From assembly GCA_000620185.1 (NCBI GenBank), contig JHVO01000005.1:310001-374000 (forward strand): a DNA stretch of 64,000 bases, given 5' to 3'. Below the pieces are notes generated by a model, which had not been told where the DNA came from, made no database searches, and saw nothing but the letters and a program-made list of their open reading frames with translations. Made by a program: the position numbers and the translations under genes. Source of the stretch: Geodermatophilaceae bacterium URHB0062 (GTDB taxonomy: Bacteria; Actinomycetota; Actinomycetes; Mycobacteriales; Geodermatophilaceae). Below are positions 23,958 to 32,522 of the stretch, piece by piece (within the stretch, counting starts at the first letter, position 1; every line of letters begins with the position of its first letter).

Positions 23958-26219
23958 TTACTGGATGCGGAAGGAGGTCGCGGTCGTCGTGTCCGAGGAG
24001 CCACCGACCTGCACCCCGTAGGTACCCTTCGGCGTCGCCCAGGTGTGCTTCGCGGTGTCCCAGACCTGCAGCAGGTGCAGTTCCTGCAGGTCGGCGGGGC
24101 TCAGCGTGATCTCCACGTTCGTGGACTGCCCCGGCTCGAGGGTCACCTTGTCCCAGCCGACCAGGCGGGCGAAGGGCTCGCCCGCGGTGCTCGGCAGGGT
24201 CACGTACGCCTGAGCGGTCTCGGTACCGGCCCGGCTCCCGGTGTTGGTGAGCCGGAAGCGGATGCGGACCTCCTTGGCGCCGTCGGTCGTCGTCGGCGTC
24301 ACGTTCACGTGGCTGTACTCGAACGTCGTGTACGAGAGCCCGTGGCCGAAGGCGAACAGCGGGTCGATGTTCCGCGCCTGGTACCAGCGGTAGCCCACCT
24401 GCAGGCCCTCGCTGTACTGCACCTGGCGGATCGTCGGCTGCGCCGGGTCCGCCCCGACCACGCCGGGGTACTGGGCGACGCTGCCCGCCGTCGGGGTGTC
24501 GGCGAGCGACTTCGGGAACGTCATCGGCAGCTTGCCGGTGAAGTCGGTGTCGCCGAAGAGCAGGCCGGCCAGCGCCGGACCCATCTGCTCGCCGCCGTAC
24601 CAGTTCTCCACGATCGCCGCGACGTCGTCCGCCCACGGCATCTCGACGGCGCTGCCGGTCTGCAGGACCACGACGGTGTTCGGGTTCGCGGCGGCGACGG
24701 CCTGCACGAGCGCGTCGCCGTTGCCCTGCAGCTTCAGGTCGGGGATGTCGTTGAACTCCCCCATGCGCTGGTAGCCGAAGACGACGGCCACGTCGGCCCG
24801 GGCCGCCGCGGCGGCCGCGGCGGCGACGTCGCTGCCGTTGTTCCACGCCACCGAGGCGCCGTCCTTGGCGGCCCGGTCGGTGATCGCCGTCTCCGGCGAG
24901 ACGAGGTCGGTGCAGGGCATGGACTGCCGGGGCGCCCCGGCGCCGAACCGCAGCGTCAGGTTGCACACCGACGCCGCGCTGACGCCGTTGGTGGGCGTGC
25001 TCGAGGCGGTCGGGCCGATCAGCGCGATGCTGCTCCCGGCGGCCGGTGCGAGAGGGAGTGCCCCGTCGTTCTTCAGCAGCACGCTGCCCTGCTCGGCGAC
25101 CTCGCGAGCGGTGGCCTTGTGCGCCGCGGTCGAGGCCGTCGTCGCCGCGGTGGCGGGAAGGGGCGTGTCGAACAGGCCGCCCCGGATGTAGGAGCGCACG
25201 ACCCGGAAGGCCGCGGCCTCGATCTGGTCCTGGGTGATCTGCCCGGCGGCCAGGGCCGCGTCGAGCCGGTCCGGGGTGAACCAGATGGGCCGGTTCAGCT
25301 CCTGGTCGAGGCCGTTCACGAGGCTGGCCGCCGTGGAGTGCACCGAGCCGAAGTCGCTCATGACGTAGCCGTCGAACCCGTCGTCGTCCTTGAGGACGTC
25401 GTCGAGCACCGGGTTCTCGCAGGCGTAGACGTGGTTGATCTGGTTGAACGAGCACATGACGCTCTCGGCGTTGCCGCGCTGGACGGCGATCGCGAAGGGC
25501 AGGTCGTAGATCTGGCGGAAGGTCCGCTCGTCCATGTTCGACGAGCTCGTCTGCCGGTCGAGCTCCTGCTCGTTGGCGGTGTAGTGCTTGAGGTTGGCGA
25601 GGACGGGCTTGTCCGGGTTGCTCTCGAGGCCCTCGGCGCCGGCGGCGCCCAGGAGGCCGCTGAGCAGCGGGTCCTCGCCGAAGTACTCGGGCGTGCGCCC
25701 GGCCAGCGGAGTGCGGCCGCCGGCCATGCCCGGCGCGAGGACGACGTTCTTGCGCAGGTCGAACGCCTCGTCGGCCTGGTTCGCGTACTTCTGGCGGCTC
25801 AGCTCCGGGTTCCAGGTGGACGCCAGGGAGATGCCGGCCGGGAACGCCGTGGCGCCGGTGGTGCGCACGCCCTCGGGGCCGTCGGTGTAGACGACCGTCG
25901 GCGTGCACGGCACCTGCACCGGATAGACGACGCCGCCGGTCCAGGCGGTCTGGGTGGGGGAGTTGGCCGGCTGCTCGACCAGCCAGCGGTAGATCTGGTG
26001 CTGGCTGCTCGCGTCGAGCAGGGCCTGCGCCCGCGCCTCGGGCGTCCTCGTGGCATCCATCCACGGGTAGCTGGAGCAGTCCGCGGCCTGGGCGGTGTCG
26101 GCGGCGCTCCCGGCCGAGATCAGGACCGGCGCGAGGAGCCCGGTGAGGGCAACGGGCACCAGCCATCGGGCGGAGCGGCGGGGCAGGCCGCCTCGGGTCT
26201 TCGTGGGGCGTGGGGTCAC
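23958..26219 (-). CDS. GH3-family beta-glycosidase, exported
   Basis: This 753-residue glycoside hydrolase has a clear signal peptide: basic KTRGGLPRRSARW, a hydrophobic core and a probable cleavage after AQA near residue 44. It should act outside the cell. The catalytic nucleophile is Asp289 in VMSDFGS, the KHYTANEQE motif lies near residue 215, and a C-terminal fibronectin-III-like domain is present. The GTG start follows AAGGAC by four bases. The shared operator 50 bp upstream ties it to the rhamnose regulon, so it may trim beta-linked sugars from rhamnosylated plant compounds before uptake. It could also be a general beta-glucosidase or xylosidase. Confidence 0.9.
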   Translation of the reverse strand: MTPRPTKTRGGLPRRSARWLVPVALTGLLAPVLISAGSAADTAQAADCSSYPWMDATRTPEARAQALLDASSQHQIYRWLVEQPANSPTQTAWTGGVVYPVQVPCTPTVVYTDGPEGVRTTGATAFPAGISLASTWNPELSRQKYANQADEAFDLRKNVVLAPGMAGGRTPLAGRTPEYFGEDPLLSGLLGAAGAEGLESNPDKPVLANLKHYTANEQELDRQTSSSNMDERTFRQIYDLPFAIAVQRGNAESVMCSFNQINHVYACENPVLDDVLKDDDGFDGYVMSDFGSVHSTAASLVNGLDQELNRPIWFTPDRLDAALAAGQITQDQIEAAAFRVVRSYIRGGLFDTPLPATAATTASTAAHKATAREVAEQGSVLLKNDGALPLAPAAGSSIALIGPTASSTPTNGVSAASVCNLTLRFGAGAPRQSMPCTDLVSPETAITDRAAKDGASVAWNNGSDVAAAAAAAARADVAVVFGYQRMGEFNDIPDLKLQGNGDALVQAVAAANPNTVVVLQTGSAVEMPWADDVAAIVENWYGGEQMGPALAGLLFGDTDFTGKLPMTFPKSLADTPTAGSVAQYPGVVGADPAQPTIRQVQYSEGLQVGYRWYQARNIDPLFAFGHGLSYTTFEYSHVNVTPTTTDGAKEVRIRFRLTNTGSRAGTETAQAYVTLPSTAGEPFARLVGWDKVTLEPGQSTNVEITLSPADLQELHLLQVWDTAKHTWATPKGTYGVQVGGSSDTTTATSFRIQ

Positions 26220-26268
26220 GGTCGTCCTTTGCGTCGGCGCGATGAGGGCGAGTACGGGCGGAGGTCGG

Positions 26269-26280
26269 TTAAACGTTTCA
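26269..26280. promoter_or_regulatory. LacI-type operator at the exported GH3 promoter
   Basis: TTAAACGTTTCA matches the shared operator pattern and lies about +11 to +22 from the predicted start point on the minus strand. Confidence 0.65.
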
Positions 26281-26297
26281 AGACCAAGGCCGTGCAG

Positions 26298-26326
26298 AAC
26301 GTAACCCGGATCACACTGTCGGTCAA
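26298..26326 (-). promoter_or_regulatory. Predicted promoter of the exported GH3 gene
   Basis: On the minus strand TTGACC (26321-26326) and TACGTT (26298-26303) are separated by exactly 17 bp, giving a start near 26291, about 70 bases before the GTG codon. Confidence 0.55.
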
Positions 26327-26378
26327 CGCTCTCGCTACGCGCGCCGTCCGCTACCGGGACGGAGGTGGAGCCGCTGGA

Positions 26379-26418
26379 TCGTCGCCGAGGCCGCGCCATG
26401 GCGCGGCCTCCGCGACGA
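26379..26418. repeat. 40-bp near-perfect palindrome between divergent genes
   Basis: The 20-base arms 26379-26398 and 26399-26418 are complementary at 19 of 20 positions with no loop, and the inner 24 bp are perfect. It lies between two genes that diverge, so a terminator role for either is unlikely. A protein-binding or cruciform-forming site, or a dispersed repeat, are possibilities. Confidence 0.6.
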
Positions 26419-26518
26419 CGGGGCGGCTGCCGCCTCGGTCCGAGTTCCCGCGCGAGGGTGCTGGGACGGCGGGTGGCGGCTGGGTCGGCCGGGCGCCCGC
26501 GGGCGGCGTAGCGTTCGT

Positions 26519-29500
26519 GTGACCGTCGTCGCAGGGGGGCCGATGGGACTGCCCAGCCCGCTCCGGGCCGCGCGCGCCGCGGCCGAGCTGGCTGCGCGCG
26601 TCACGGTCACCGGTGCCGCGCTGGCCGCGGCCCCCGTCGTCGTCACGTCGGGCCTTCTGGCCGAGCCCACACGCGCCGCCGCGAGGCTCGCGCGGGCGGC
26701 GGTCGACACGGGCACCGCGGTGGCCGGCGGCTCCCTGCACCTCGCGCACGAGGCCGCCGTCACCGGCACCCGCGCCGTCGGCACTCTCGTCACCGGATCC
26801 GACCCCATCCCGGACGGGCACGTCGGCCAACTGGGCACGGTGGCACGCGGCATGTTCGAGCCGCCGCTCGCCCGGCACACGCGGCGGGTGTGGGCGAACC
26901 GCGGCCACGCGCACATCGAGGTCGCGGCACCCACCGCCGACGACCGGCCCGAGCTCCGCCGGGCGCTGCGACGATCGCTGGAGCGGCTGGAAGGCGTCCA
27001 GTGGGCGACGGTGAACGACGTCGTCGGCCGGGTCCTCGTCGGGTTCGACGACCGGCGGGTGTCCGTCGACGACGTCGTCGGCGTCGTCTCGGCGATCGAG
27101 CGCACCCGCGGGGGTCGGCAGGCGTTCCCGCCGCGGGAGGACCACCCCGCCGACCTCGAGCCGCTCATGGCCGCGGCGATCGACGTCGCCGTCGACACGA
27201 CGGCCATGGGCGTGGCCCTCCTCGGCAGGTTGCTGCCGGTGCCTGCCGTCACCCGGCACGCCACGCTCGTCGTCTCGCTGCTCGACTCGCAGCAGTGGCT
27301 CAAGGACCTCATCGAGGGTCGCATCGGCCCGATCGGCACGGACCTGGTGTTCTCCGGCACGAGCGCGCTGCTGCACGCCCTGACCCAGAGTCCCTCGATC
27401 CCGGCCATCAACGCCGCAGCGGCCCTGCAGCACGCCCTCGAGATCCGGGCGCGGCGCCAGGTGTGGCGCCGCCGCGAGCCCGAGCTGTGCCGGCCGGAGC
27501 CGGACGAGCTGAGCGAGCCCCTCGAGCCACCCGGCGCCCGGCCGGCGGCCCTGCGCCGCGGCCCGATCGAGTCCTATGCGGCCCGGCTGGGGCCCGCCGC
27601 TCTCGGCGGCGCGGTCGGCCTGCTGCCGCTGACCCGCCGTCCCGGCCGGTCGGCCGACCTGCTCAAGGCGCTGACCCCCAGGGCCGCCGTCCTCGGCCGG
27701 GAGTCCTTCGCCGCGACGGTCGACCTGCTGCTGTGCCGGCGGGACATCCTGCCCATGGACGGGTCGGCCTTCCGTCGGCTGGACCGCGTCGACGCCGTCG
27801 TCCTGGACTCCGCGGCGCTCTGCACCGGTCCACCGGCCGTCCTGGACGCGCGGGCGGAGGCCGAGGGCTGGGACACGACCGCGGTCTGGACGGCGGCCGC
27901 CCGGCTCCTGCGCGGTCAGGAGGACGACGGAGCCGCGACGGACGGCCGCGGGCCCCTGCGGCTCGGGCCGGAGCGGCAGTCGGACGACGCCCCGGGTGGC
28001 TGCGTCCGCACGCTCCTCCAGGGCCGTCGCAGGGTCGGCGAGGTCGTGCTCGCCGCGGAGCTCGACCCGCACGCCGATGCCCTGCTCACGGCCGTCACCG
28101 AGGCGGGTCACCGGCTGGTGATGTCGCGGCACGTCGGCACCGCCGAGATCGCCGGAGCGGCCGACGAGGTCGCGCCCGCCGACGAACCCCTGGTCGAGAC
28201 GGTGCGCCGGGTCCAGGGCGACGGGCGCGGGGTGCTCGTCCTCTCCGCGGTCGACGGACCCGCACTGCTCGCCGCCGACGTCGGGGTTGCGCCGACGATC
28301 GAGGGCAGGGCCCCGGCCTGGGGAGCCGACCTCGTCACCCGGCCGGGCCTGACCGACGCGTGCCGGCTCGTGGCGGCGACGACGGTCGCCCGGGCGGTGA
28401 GCCGGCGGGCGGTCAGCAGCGCGCTCACCGGCAACGTGCTCGGTGGACTGCTCGCGGCCGTGGGCAGCGCCCGTTACGGGCAGCGCAAGGCGACGGCGCC
28501 CGTCAAGTCGGCGACCGCCTTCACCATGCTCGACGGCGCGTGGGCGGCGGTGCGGCTCGCCCGGCGTCCCGAGCCGCCGCCCTCGGTGCACACCCCGTGG
28601 CACGCGTTCGACCCCGACGACGTGCTCCGCCGGCTCGCGGACCTTCCGGTGGCCGCGGCACCTCGCCGCAGTCGGCTGGCCGCACCGGCGCGCGCGGTGC
28701 GGGCCCTCCCGGTGGTGCGGGTCCCGGCCCGCTTCGTGCGCACGGTGGGCGCCGAGCTGGCCGATCCGCTGACCCCGATCCTCGGCACCGGGGCCGCGGC
28801 GACCGCCATGCTGGGCGAGTCCACCGACGCGATCCTGGTCGGCAGCGTGACCGTTGGCAACGCGCTGATCAGCGGCCTCCAGCGGCTGCGCGCGGAGACC
28901 ACCCTGGAGTCGCTCCTCCTCGAGCAGGACGTCACCGCGCACCGCGAGCACGAGGGGGACGTCGACGACGTCCCGGGCACCGCCCTGCGCGTCGGCGACG
29001 TGGTCGTGGTGTCGGCCGGCGACGTGGTGGCCGCGGACGCGCGGTTGCTCGAGGTGGGGGACCTCGAGGTGGACGAGTCCAACCTGACGGGGGAGTCGCT
29101 ACCGGTGGCCAAGTCGGTGGCGGCCACGCCCGGCGCGGACGTCGCCGACCGCACCTGCATGCTCTTCGACGGCACGACGGTGGTGGCCGGCCGGGGTCGC
29201 GCCGTGGTTGTCGCCGTCGGTCCCGCCACCCAGGCCGGCCGGGCGGCACGGGCCGCGGGCGGCGCGGCGCCGCCGGCCGGTGTCCAGGCCCGGCTGGGGG
29301 AGTTGACCCGGGCGGTGCTGCCACTCACCCTCGCCGGCGGCAGCGCGGTGACGGCCCTCGGCGTCCTCTGGGGCCGGCCGCTGCGCGAGGCCGTGGGGTC
29401 GGGGCTGGCGATCGCGGTCGCCGCCGTGCCCGAGGGCCTGCCGCTGGTGGCCACCGTGGCCCAGCAGGCGGCCGCGCGGCGGCTGTCCCGCCGGGGCGCC

Positions 29501-31114
29501 GTCGTCCGCAGCGCCCGGGTGCTCGAGGCGCTCGGCCGGGTGGACACCGTCTGCTTCGACAAGACGGGCACCCTGACGGAGAACCGGCTGAGCGTCGTCC
29601 GGCTCCTGCCGCTCGGCGACGACCCGGTGGACGACGACGAGCTGCTGCGGATCGCGGTCGCGGCGGTCGCTGCGGGCGACGCGGAGGCGCACGAGACCGA
29701 CCGCGCCGTCGTCGAGGCCGCGTCGGACCGCAGTGCCGCGACCGACGGCGACCACGAGGCGTGCCTGCCGTTCGCCGCCGAGCGCGGGTTCTCCGCGACG
29801 CGCACGGGCCGGCGGCTGGTGGTGAAGGGCGCGCCCGAGGTGGTCCTGCGCCGGTGCACGGACGACGGCGGTGCGCGGGAGCGGGTCCAGGAGCTCGCCT
29901 CCGACGGGCTGCGCGTCCTCGCGGTCGCCGATCGGCGGCTCGACGGGGCGACCGACGACCTCGACGACGCGGCGCAGGGCATGACGCTCCGGGGCCTGGT
30001 CGGCCTGGCCGACACCCTGCGGGGCTCGTCGGTGGCGGCCATCGAGCAGCTGCGCGCCGCCGGTGTGCGGGTGCTGGTCGCCACCGGTGACCACCCCGAG
30101 ACGGCCGGCGCCATCGCCGCGCAGGCCGGCATTCCCGATGCCGACCGGGTGATCACCGGCGCCCAGCTCGCGAGGGCCTCGGACGCCGAACGGGCCGACA
30201 TGGTGCGCACCGGCGCGGTGTTCGCCCGGCTGTCCCCGGAGCAGAAGGTGACGCTGGTCGGAGCCCTGCGCCGGGCCGGCGCCACCCTGGCGATGACGGG
30301 GGACGGCGTGAACGACGCCGCGGCCATCCGGCTGGCCGACGTGGGCGTCGGTGTGTCGGGCGCCGAGTCGCCGGCCGCGCGCACCGCCGCCGACCTGGTC
30401 CTCACCGATCAGGACCTGACCCGCCTGGTCGATTCGATCGCCGAGGGCCGCGCCATGTGGTCGCGCGTGCGCGAGGCGGTCTCCGTGCTGGTCGGCGGCA
30501 ACGCCGGCGAGGTGGTCTTCACCGTGCTCGGCACCGCGGTCGGCGGCCGCGCCCCGCTCGGCACGCGCCAGCTGCTGCTGGTCAACCTGCTCACCGACAT
30601 GTTCCCCGCGCTCGCCGTCGCCGTCGCCACACCGCGCGCGGCGGCGGTGGAGGGGGACGCCGGTCCGCTCGCCGGTCATCCGCTGGCATCGGTGCTGCTG
30701 GCCGGGCCGCAGCGCGGGTTCACCGACGCGGTCCGCCGCAGCGTGCTCGTCCGCGGCGCGGCGACGACCGTGGGCGCCACGGGCGCCTGGGCGACCGGCC
30801 GGCTCACCGGTCCGTTCGGCCGCGCGAGCACGATGGGGCTCGCGGCGCTGATCGGCACCCAGCTGGGGCAGACGGCGTGGGCGGGACGGCGCAGCCCCCT
30901 GGTCCTGGCGACGGCCGCCGGCTCGCTCGCCGTCCTGTTCGCGGTCGTCCAGACGCCGGGACTCAGCCGGTTCTTCGGCTGTACGCCGCTGGACCCGCTG
31001 TCCTGGCTGGTCGTGCTGGGGTGGTCCGCGGCCGGCACCGTGACCGCGGAGGTGGGCCCGGGGCTCGTCCAGCGGCTGCGGCCGAGGCAGGCGGACGGCG
31101 GCGAGGTGCCCTAG
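26519..31114 (+). CDS. Very long P-type cation-translocating ATPase with degenerate N-terminal ATPase half
   Basis: This 1531-residue protein ends in a complete P-type ATPase (about residues 730-1531). That half has the actuator motif TGES near 857, the phosphorylation motif DKTGT with Asp1014, and GDGVND near 1262. The N-terminal 700 residues contain an HMA-like ferredoxin fold without CxxC (about 131-200). They then contain a run that mimics the ATPase core with its key residues lost: LDSAALC at Asp430 in place of DKTGT, and SAVDGPA near 577 in place of GDGVND. Long actinobacterial ATPases of this kind include mycobacterial CtpI, whose ion is unsettled. The GTG at 26519 is five bases after TAGCGT; an ATG at 26543 is an alternative start. 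Confidence 0.88.
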   Translation: MTVVAGGPMGLPSPLRAARAAAELAARVTVTGAALAAAPVVVTSGLLAEPTRAAARLARAAVDTGTAVAGGSLHLAHEAAVTGTRAVGTLVTGSDPIPDGHVGQLGTVARGMFEPPLARHTRRVWANRGHAHIEVAAPTADDRPELRRALRRSLERLEGVQWATVNDVVGRVLVGFDDRRVSVDDVVGVVSAIERTRGGRQAFPPREDHPADLEPLMAAAIDVAVDTTAMGVALLGRLLPVPAVTRHATLVVSLLDSQQWLKDLIEGRIGPIGTDLVFSGTSALLHALTQSPSIPAINAAAALQHALEIRARRQVWRRREPELCRPEPDELSEPLEPPGARPAALRRGPIESYAARLGPAALGGAVGLLPLTRRPGRSADLLKALTPRAAVLGRESFAATVDLLLCRRDILPMDGSAFRRLDRVDAVVLDSAALCTGPPAVLDARAEAEGWDTTAVWTAAARLLRGQEDDGAATDGRGPLRLGPERQSDDAPGGCVRTLLQGRRRVGEVVLAAELDPHADALLTAVTEAGHRLVMSRHVGTAEIAGAADEVAPADEPLVETVRRVQGDGRGVLVLSAVDGPALLAADVGVAPTIEGRAPAWGADLVTRPGLTDACRLVAATTVARAVSRRAVSSALTGNVLGGLLAAVGSARYGQRKATAPVKSATAFTMLDGAWAAVRLARRPEPPPSVHTPWHAFDPDDVLRRLADLPVAAAPRRSRLAAPARAVRALPVVRVPARFVRTVGAELADPLTPILGTGAAATAMLGESTDAILVGSVTVGNALISGLQRLRAETTLESLLLEQDVTAHREHEGDVDDVPGTALRVGDVVVVSAGDVVAADARLLEVGDLEVDESNLTGESLPVAKSVAATPGADVADRTCMLFDGTTVVAGRGRAVVVAVGPATQAGRAARAAGGAAPPAGVQARLGELTRAVLPLTLAGGSAVTALGVLWGRPLREAVGSGLAIAVAAVPEGLPLVATVAQQAAARRLSRRGAVVRSARVLEALGRVDTVCFDKTGTLTENRLSVVRLLPLGDDPVDDDELLRIAVAAVAAGDAEAHETDRAVVEAASDRSAATDGDHEACLPFAAERGFSATRTGRRLVVKGAPEVVLRRCTDDGGARERVQELASDGLRVLAVADRRLDGATDDLDDAAQGMTLRGLVGLADTLRGSSVAAIEQLRAAGVRVLVATGDHPETAGAIAAQAGIPDADRVITGAQLARASDAERADMVRTGAVFARLSPEQKVTLVGALRRAGATLAMTGDGVNDAAAIRLADVGVGVSGAESPAARTAADLVLTDQDLTRLVDSIAEGRAMWSRVREAVSVLVGGNAGEVVFTVLGTAVGGRAPLGTRQLLLVNLLTDMFPALAVAVATPRAAAVEGDAGPLAGHPLASVLLAGPQRGFTDAVRRSVLVRGAATTVGATGAWATGRLTGPFGRASTMGLAALIGTQLGQTAWAGRRSPLVLATAAGSLAVLFAVVQTPGLSRFFGCTPLDPLSWLVVLGWSAAGTVTAEVGPGLVQRLRPRQADGGEVP

Positions 31115-31117
31115 CGT
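31112..31117 (+). promoter_or_regulatory. Leaderless -10 box overlapping the ATPase stop codon
   Basis: TAGCGT begins at the TAG stop of the P-type ATPase gene and is followed by seven bases and then the ATG of the next gene. This is the usual spacing for an actinobacterial leaderless promoter. No good -35 is visible. Confidence 0.4.
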
Positions 31118-31124
31118 CCCGGGG

Positions 31125-32501
31125 ATGGGACAGCGCCTGGTGGTGATCGGCGGGGACGCGGCCGGCGGCAGTGCGGCGTCGCAGGCCCGGAAGCGGCAGC
31201 CCGACCTCGACGTGGTGATTTTCGAGCGCGGTCGGTCGACGTCGTACTCCGCGTGCGGCATCCCCTACTGGATCAGCGGCACGGTGGACGACGAGGCGGC
31301 GCTCGTCGCACGCACGCCCGAGCAGCACCGCGCCGCGGGCATCGACGTGCGGATGCGCACCGAGGTGGTCGGCATTGACCTGGACCGCCGGACGGTCGCG
31401 TGGCGGGACCTCGACAGCGGGGCGGAGGGCAGGGAGCCGTTCGACGACCTGGTCTACGCCACCGGCAGCGTGCCCATGCGCCCGCCCGTGCCGGGTATCG
31501 ACGCCGACGGTGTCTTCGGCGTGCAGGTGCTCGACGACGGCGCGACGCTGCGGGCGGAGCTCGCCCGGGGCCCGGTCCGCCGGGTCGTGGTCGTGGGGGG
31601 TGGCTACATCGGCCTGGAGATCGCCGAGGCCTGCCGGATTCGCGGTCTCGACGTCACCGTCGTCGACCGCTCCGCGACGCCGGTCGGCACCTTCGACCCC
31701 GACGTGGGGGCGCAGATCGCCGAGGCCGTCCGCGGGGAGGGCATCGACCTGGTGCTGTCCGACGGGGTGGCGGCCATCGCCGTGGGGACCGACGGCCGGG
31801 CCCGCGCCGTCGTCACCGCGAGCGGCCGCGAGCTGCCCGCCGACCTCGTGGTGCTCGGCCTCGGGGTCCGGCCGAACGTCGCGCTGGCCCGGGAGGCGGG
31901 CATCCCCCTGGGCACCTCGGGCGGGGTCGCCGTCGACGCCCGCATGCGCACCGGGGTGGAGGGCGTGTGGGCGGCCGGCGACTGCGTCGAGTCGGTCCAC
32001 CGCCTCTCCGGTCAGCGGGTGGTGGTCGCGCTCGGCACGCACGCCAACAAGCAGGGCCGGGTCGCCGGGATCAACATCGGCGGCGGCTACGCCACCTTCC
32101 CCGGCGTCATCGGCACCGCGATCACGCGGGTCTGCGACCTCGAGGCCGCCCGCACCGGCCTGTCGTCGGCCGAGGCCGAGGCGGCCGGGTACTCGTTCGT
32201 CCGGGCCGCCGTCGACTCCACGACGAAGGCCGGCTACTTCCCGGGCGCCGCGCCGATCCGGGTCACCATGATCGCCGAGCGACGCAGCGGGCGGCTGCTC
32301 GGCGCCCAGATCGTGGGCCGGGAGGCGGCGGCCAAGCGCATCGACGCGCTGGCCATCTGCATCTGGAACGAGATGACCGTCGACGAGATCCTGTCCCTCG
32401 ACCTGTCCTACGCGCCGCCGTTCGCGCCGGTGTGGGACCCGGTGCTCATCGCCGCCCGCAAGGCGTTCGAGGCCGTGGAGGCCGACGTCCGCTCGCTGTG
32501 A
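31125..32501 (+). CDS. CoA-disulfide-reductase-like FAD/NAD(P) oxidoreductase
   Basis: This 458-residue flavoprotein has an N-terminal dinucleotide-binding site (VVIGGDAAGGSAAS), a second NAD(P)-binding site (VVVGGGYIGLEIAEACR) near residue 150, and a C-terminal dimerisation domain. The segment SYSACGIPYW places a single active cysteine, Cys44, at the position used by CoA-disulfide reductases and related Cys43 enzymes. It should reduce a disulfide, persulfide or polysulfide with NAD(P)H. It starts 10 bp after the P-type ATPase gene, so co-transcription is likely, though it may also have its own leaderless start. The link to ion transport is unexplained. Confidence 0.88.
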   Translation: MGQRLVVIGGDAAGGSAASQARKRQPDLDVVIFERGRSTSYSACGIPYWISGTVDDEAALVARTPEQHRAAGIDVRMRTEVVGIDLDRRTVAWRDLDSGAEGREPFDDLVYATGSVPMRPPVPGIDADGVFGVQVLDDGATLRAELARGPVRRVVVVGGGYIGLEIAEACRIRGLDVTVVDRSATPVGTFDPDVGAQIAEAVRGEGIDLVLSDGVAAIAVGTDGRARAVVTASGRELPADLVVLGLGVRPNVALAREAGIPLGTSGGVAVDARMRTGVEGVWAAGDCVESVHRLSGQRVVVALGTHANKQGRVAGINIGGGYATFPGVIGTAITRVCDLEAARTGLSSAEAEAAGYSFVRAAVDSTTKAGYFPGAAPIRVTMIAERRSGRLLGAQIVGREAAAKRIDALAICIWNEMTVDEILSLDLSYAPPFAPVWDPVLIAARKAFEAVEADVRSL

Positions 32502-32522
32502 TCCGGCCGCGGACCGGCATGG

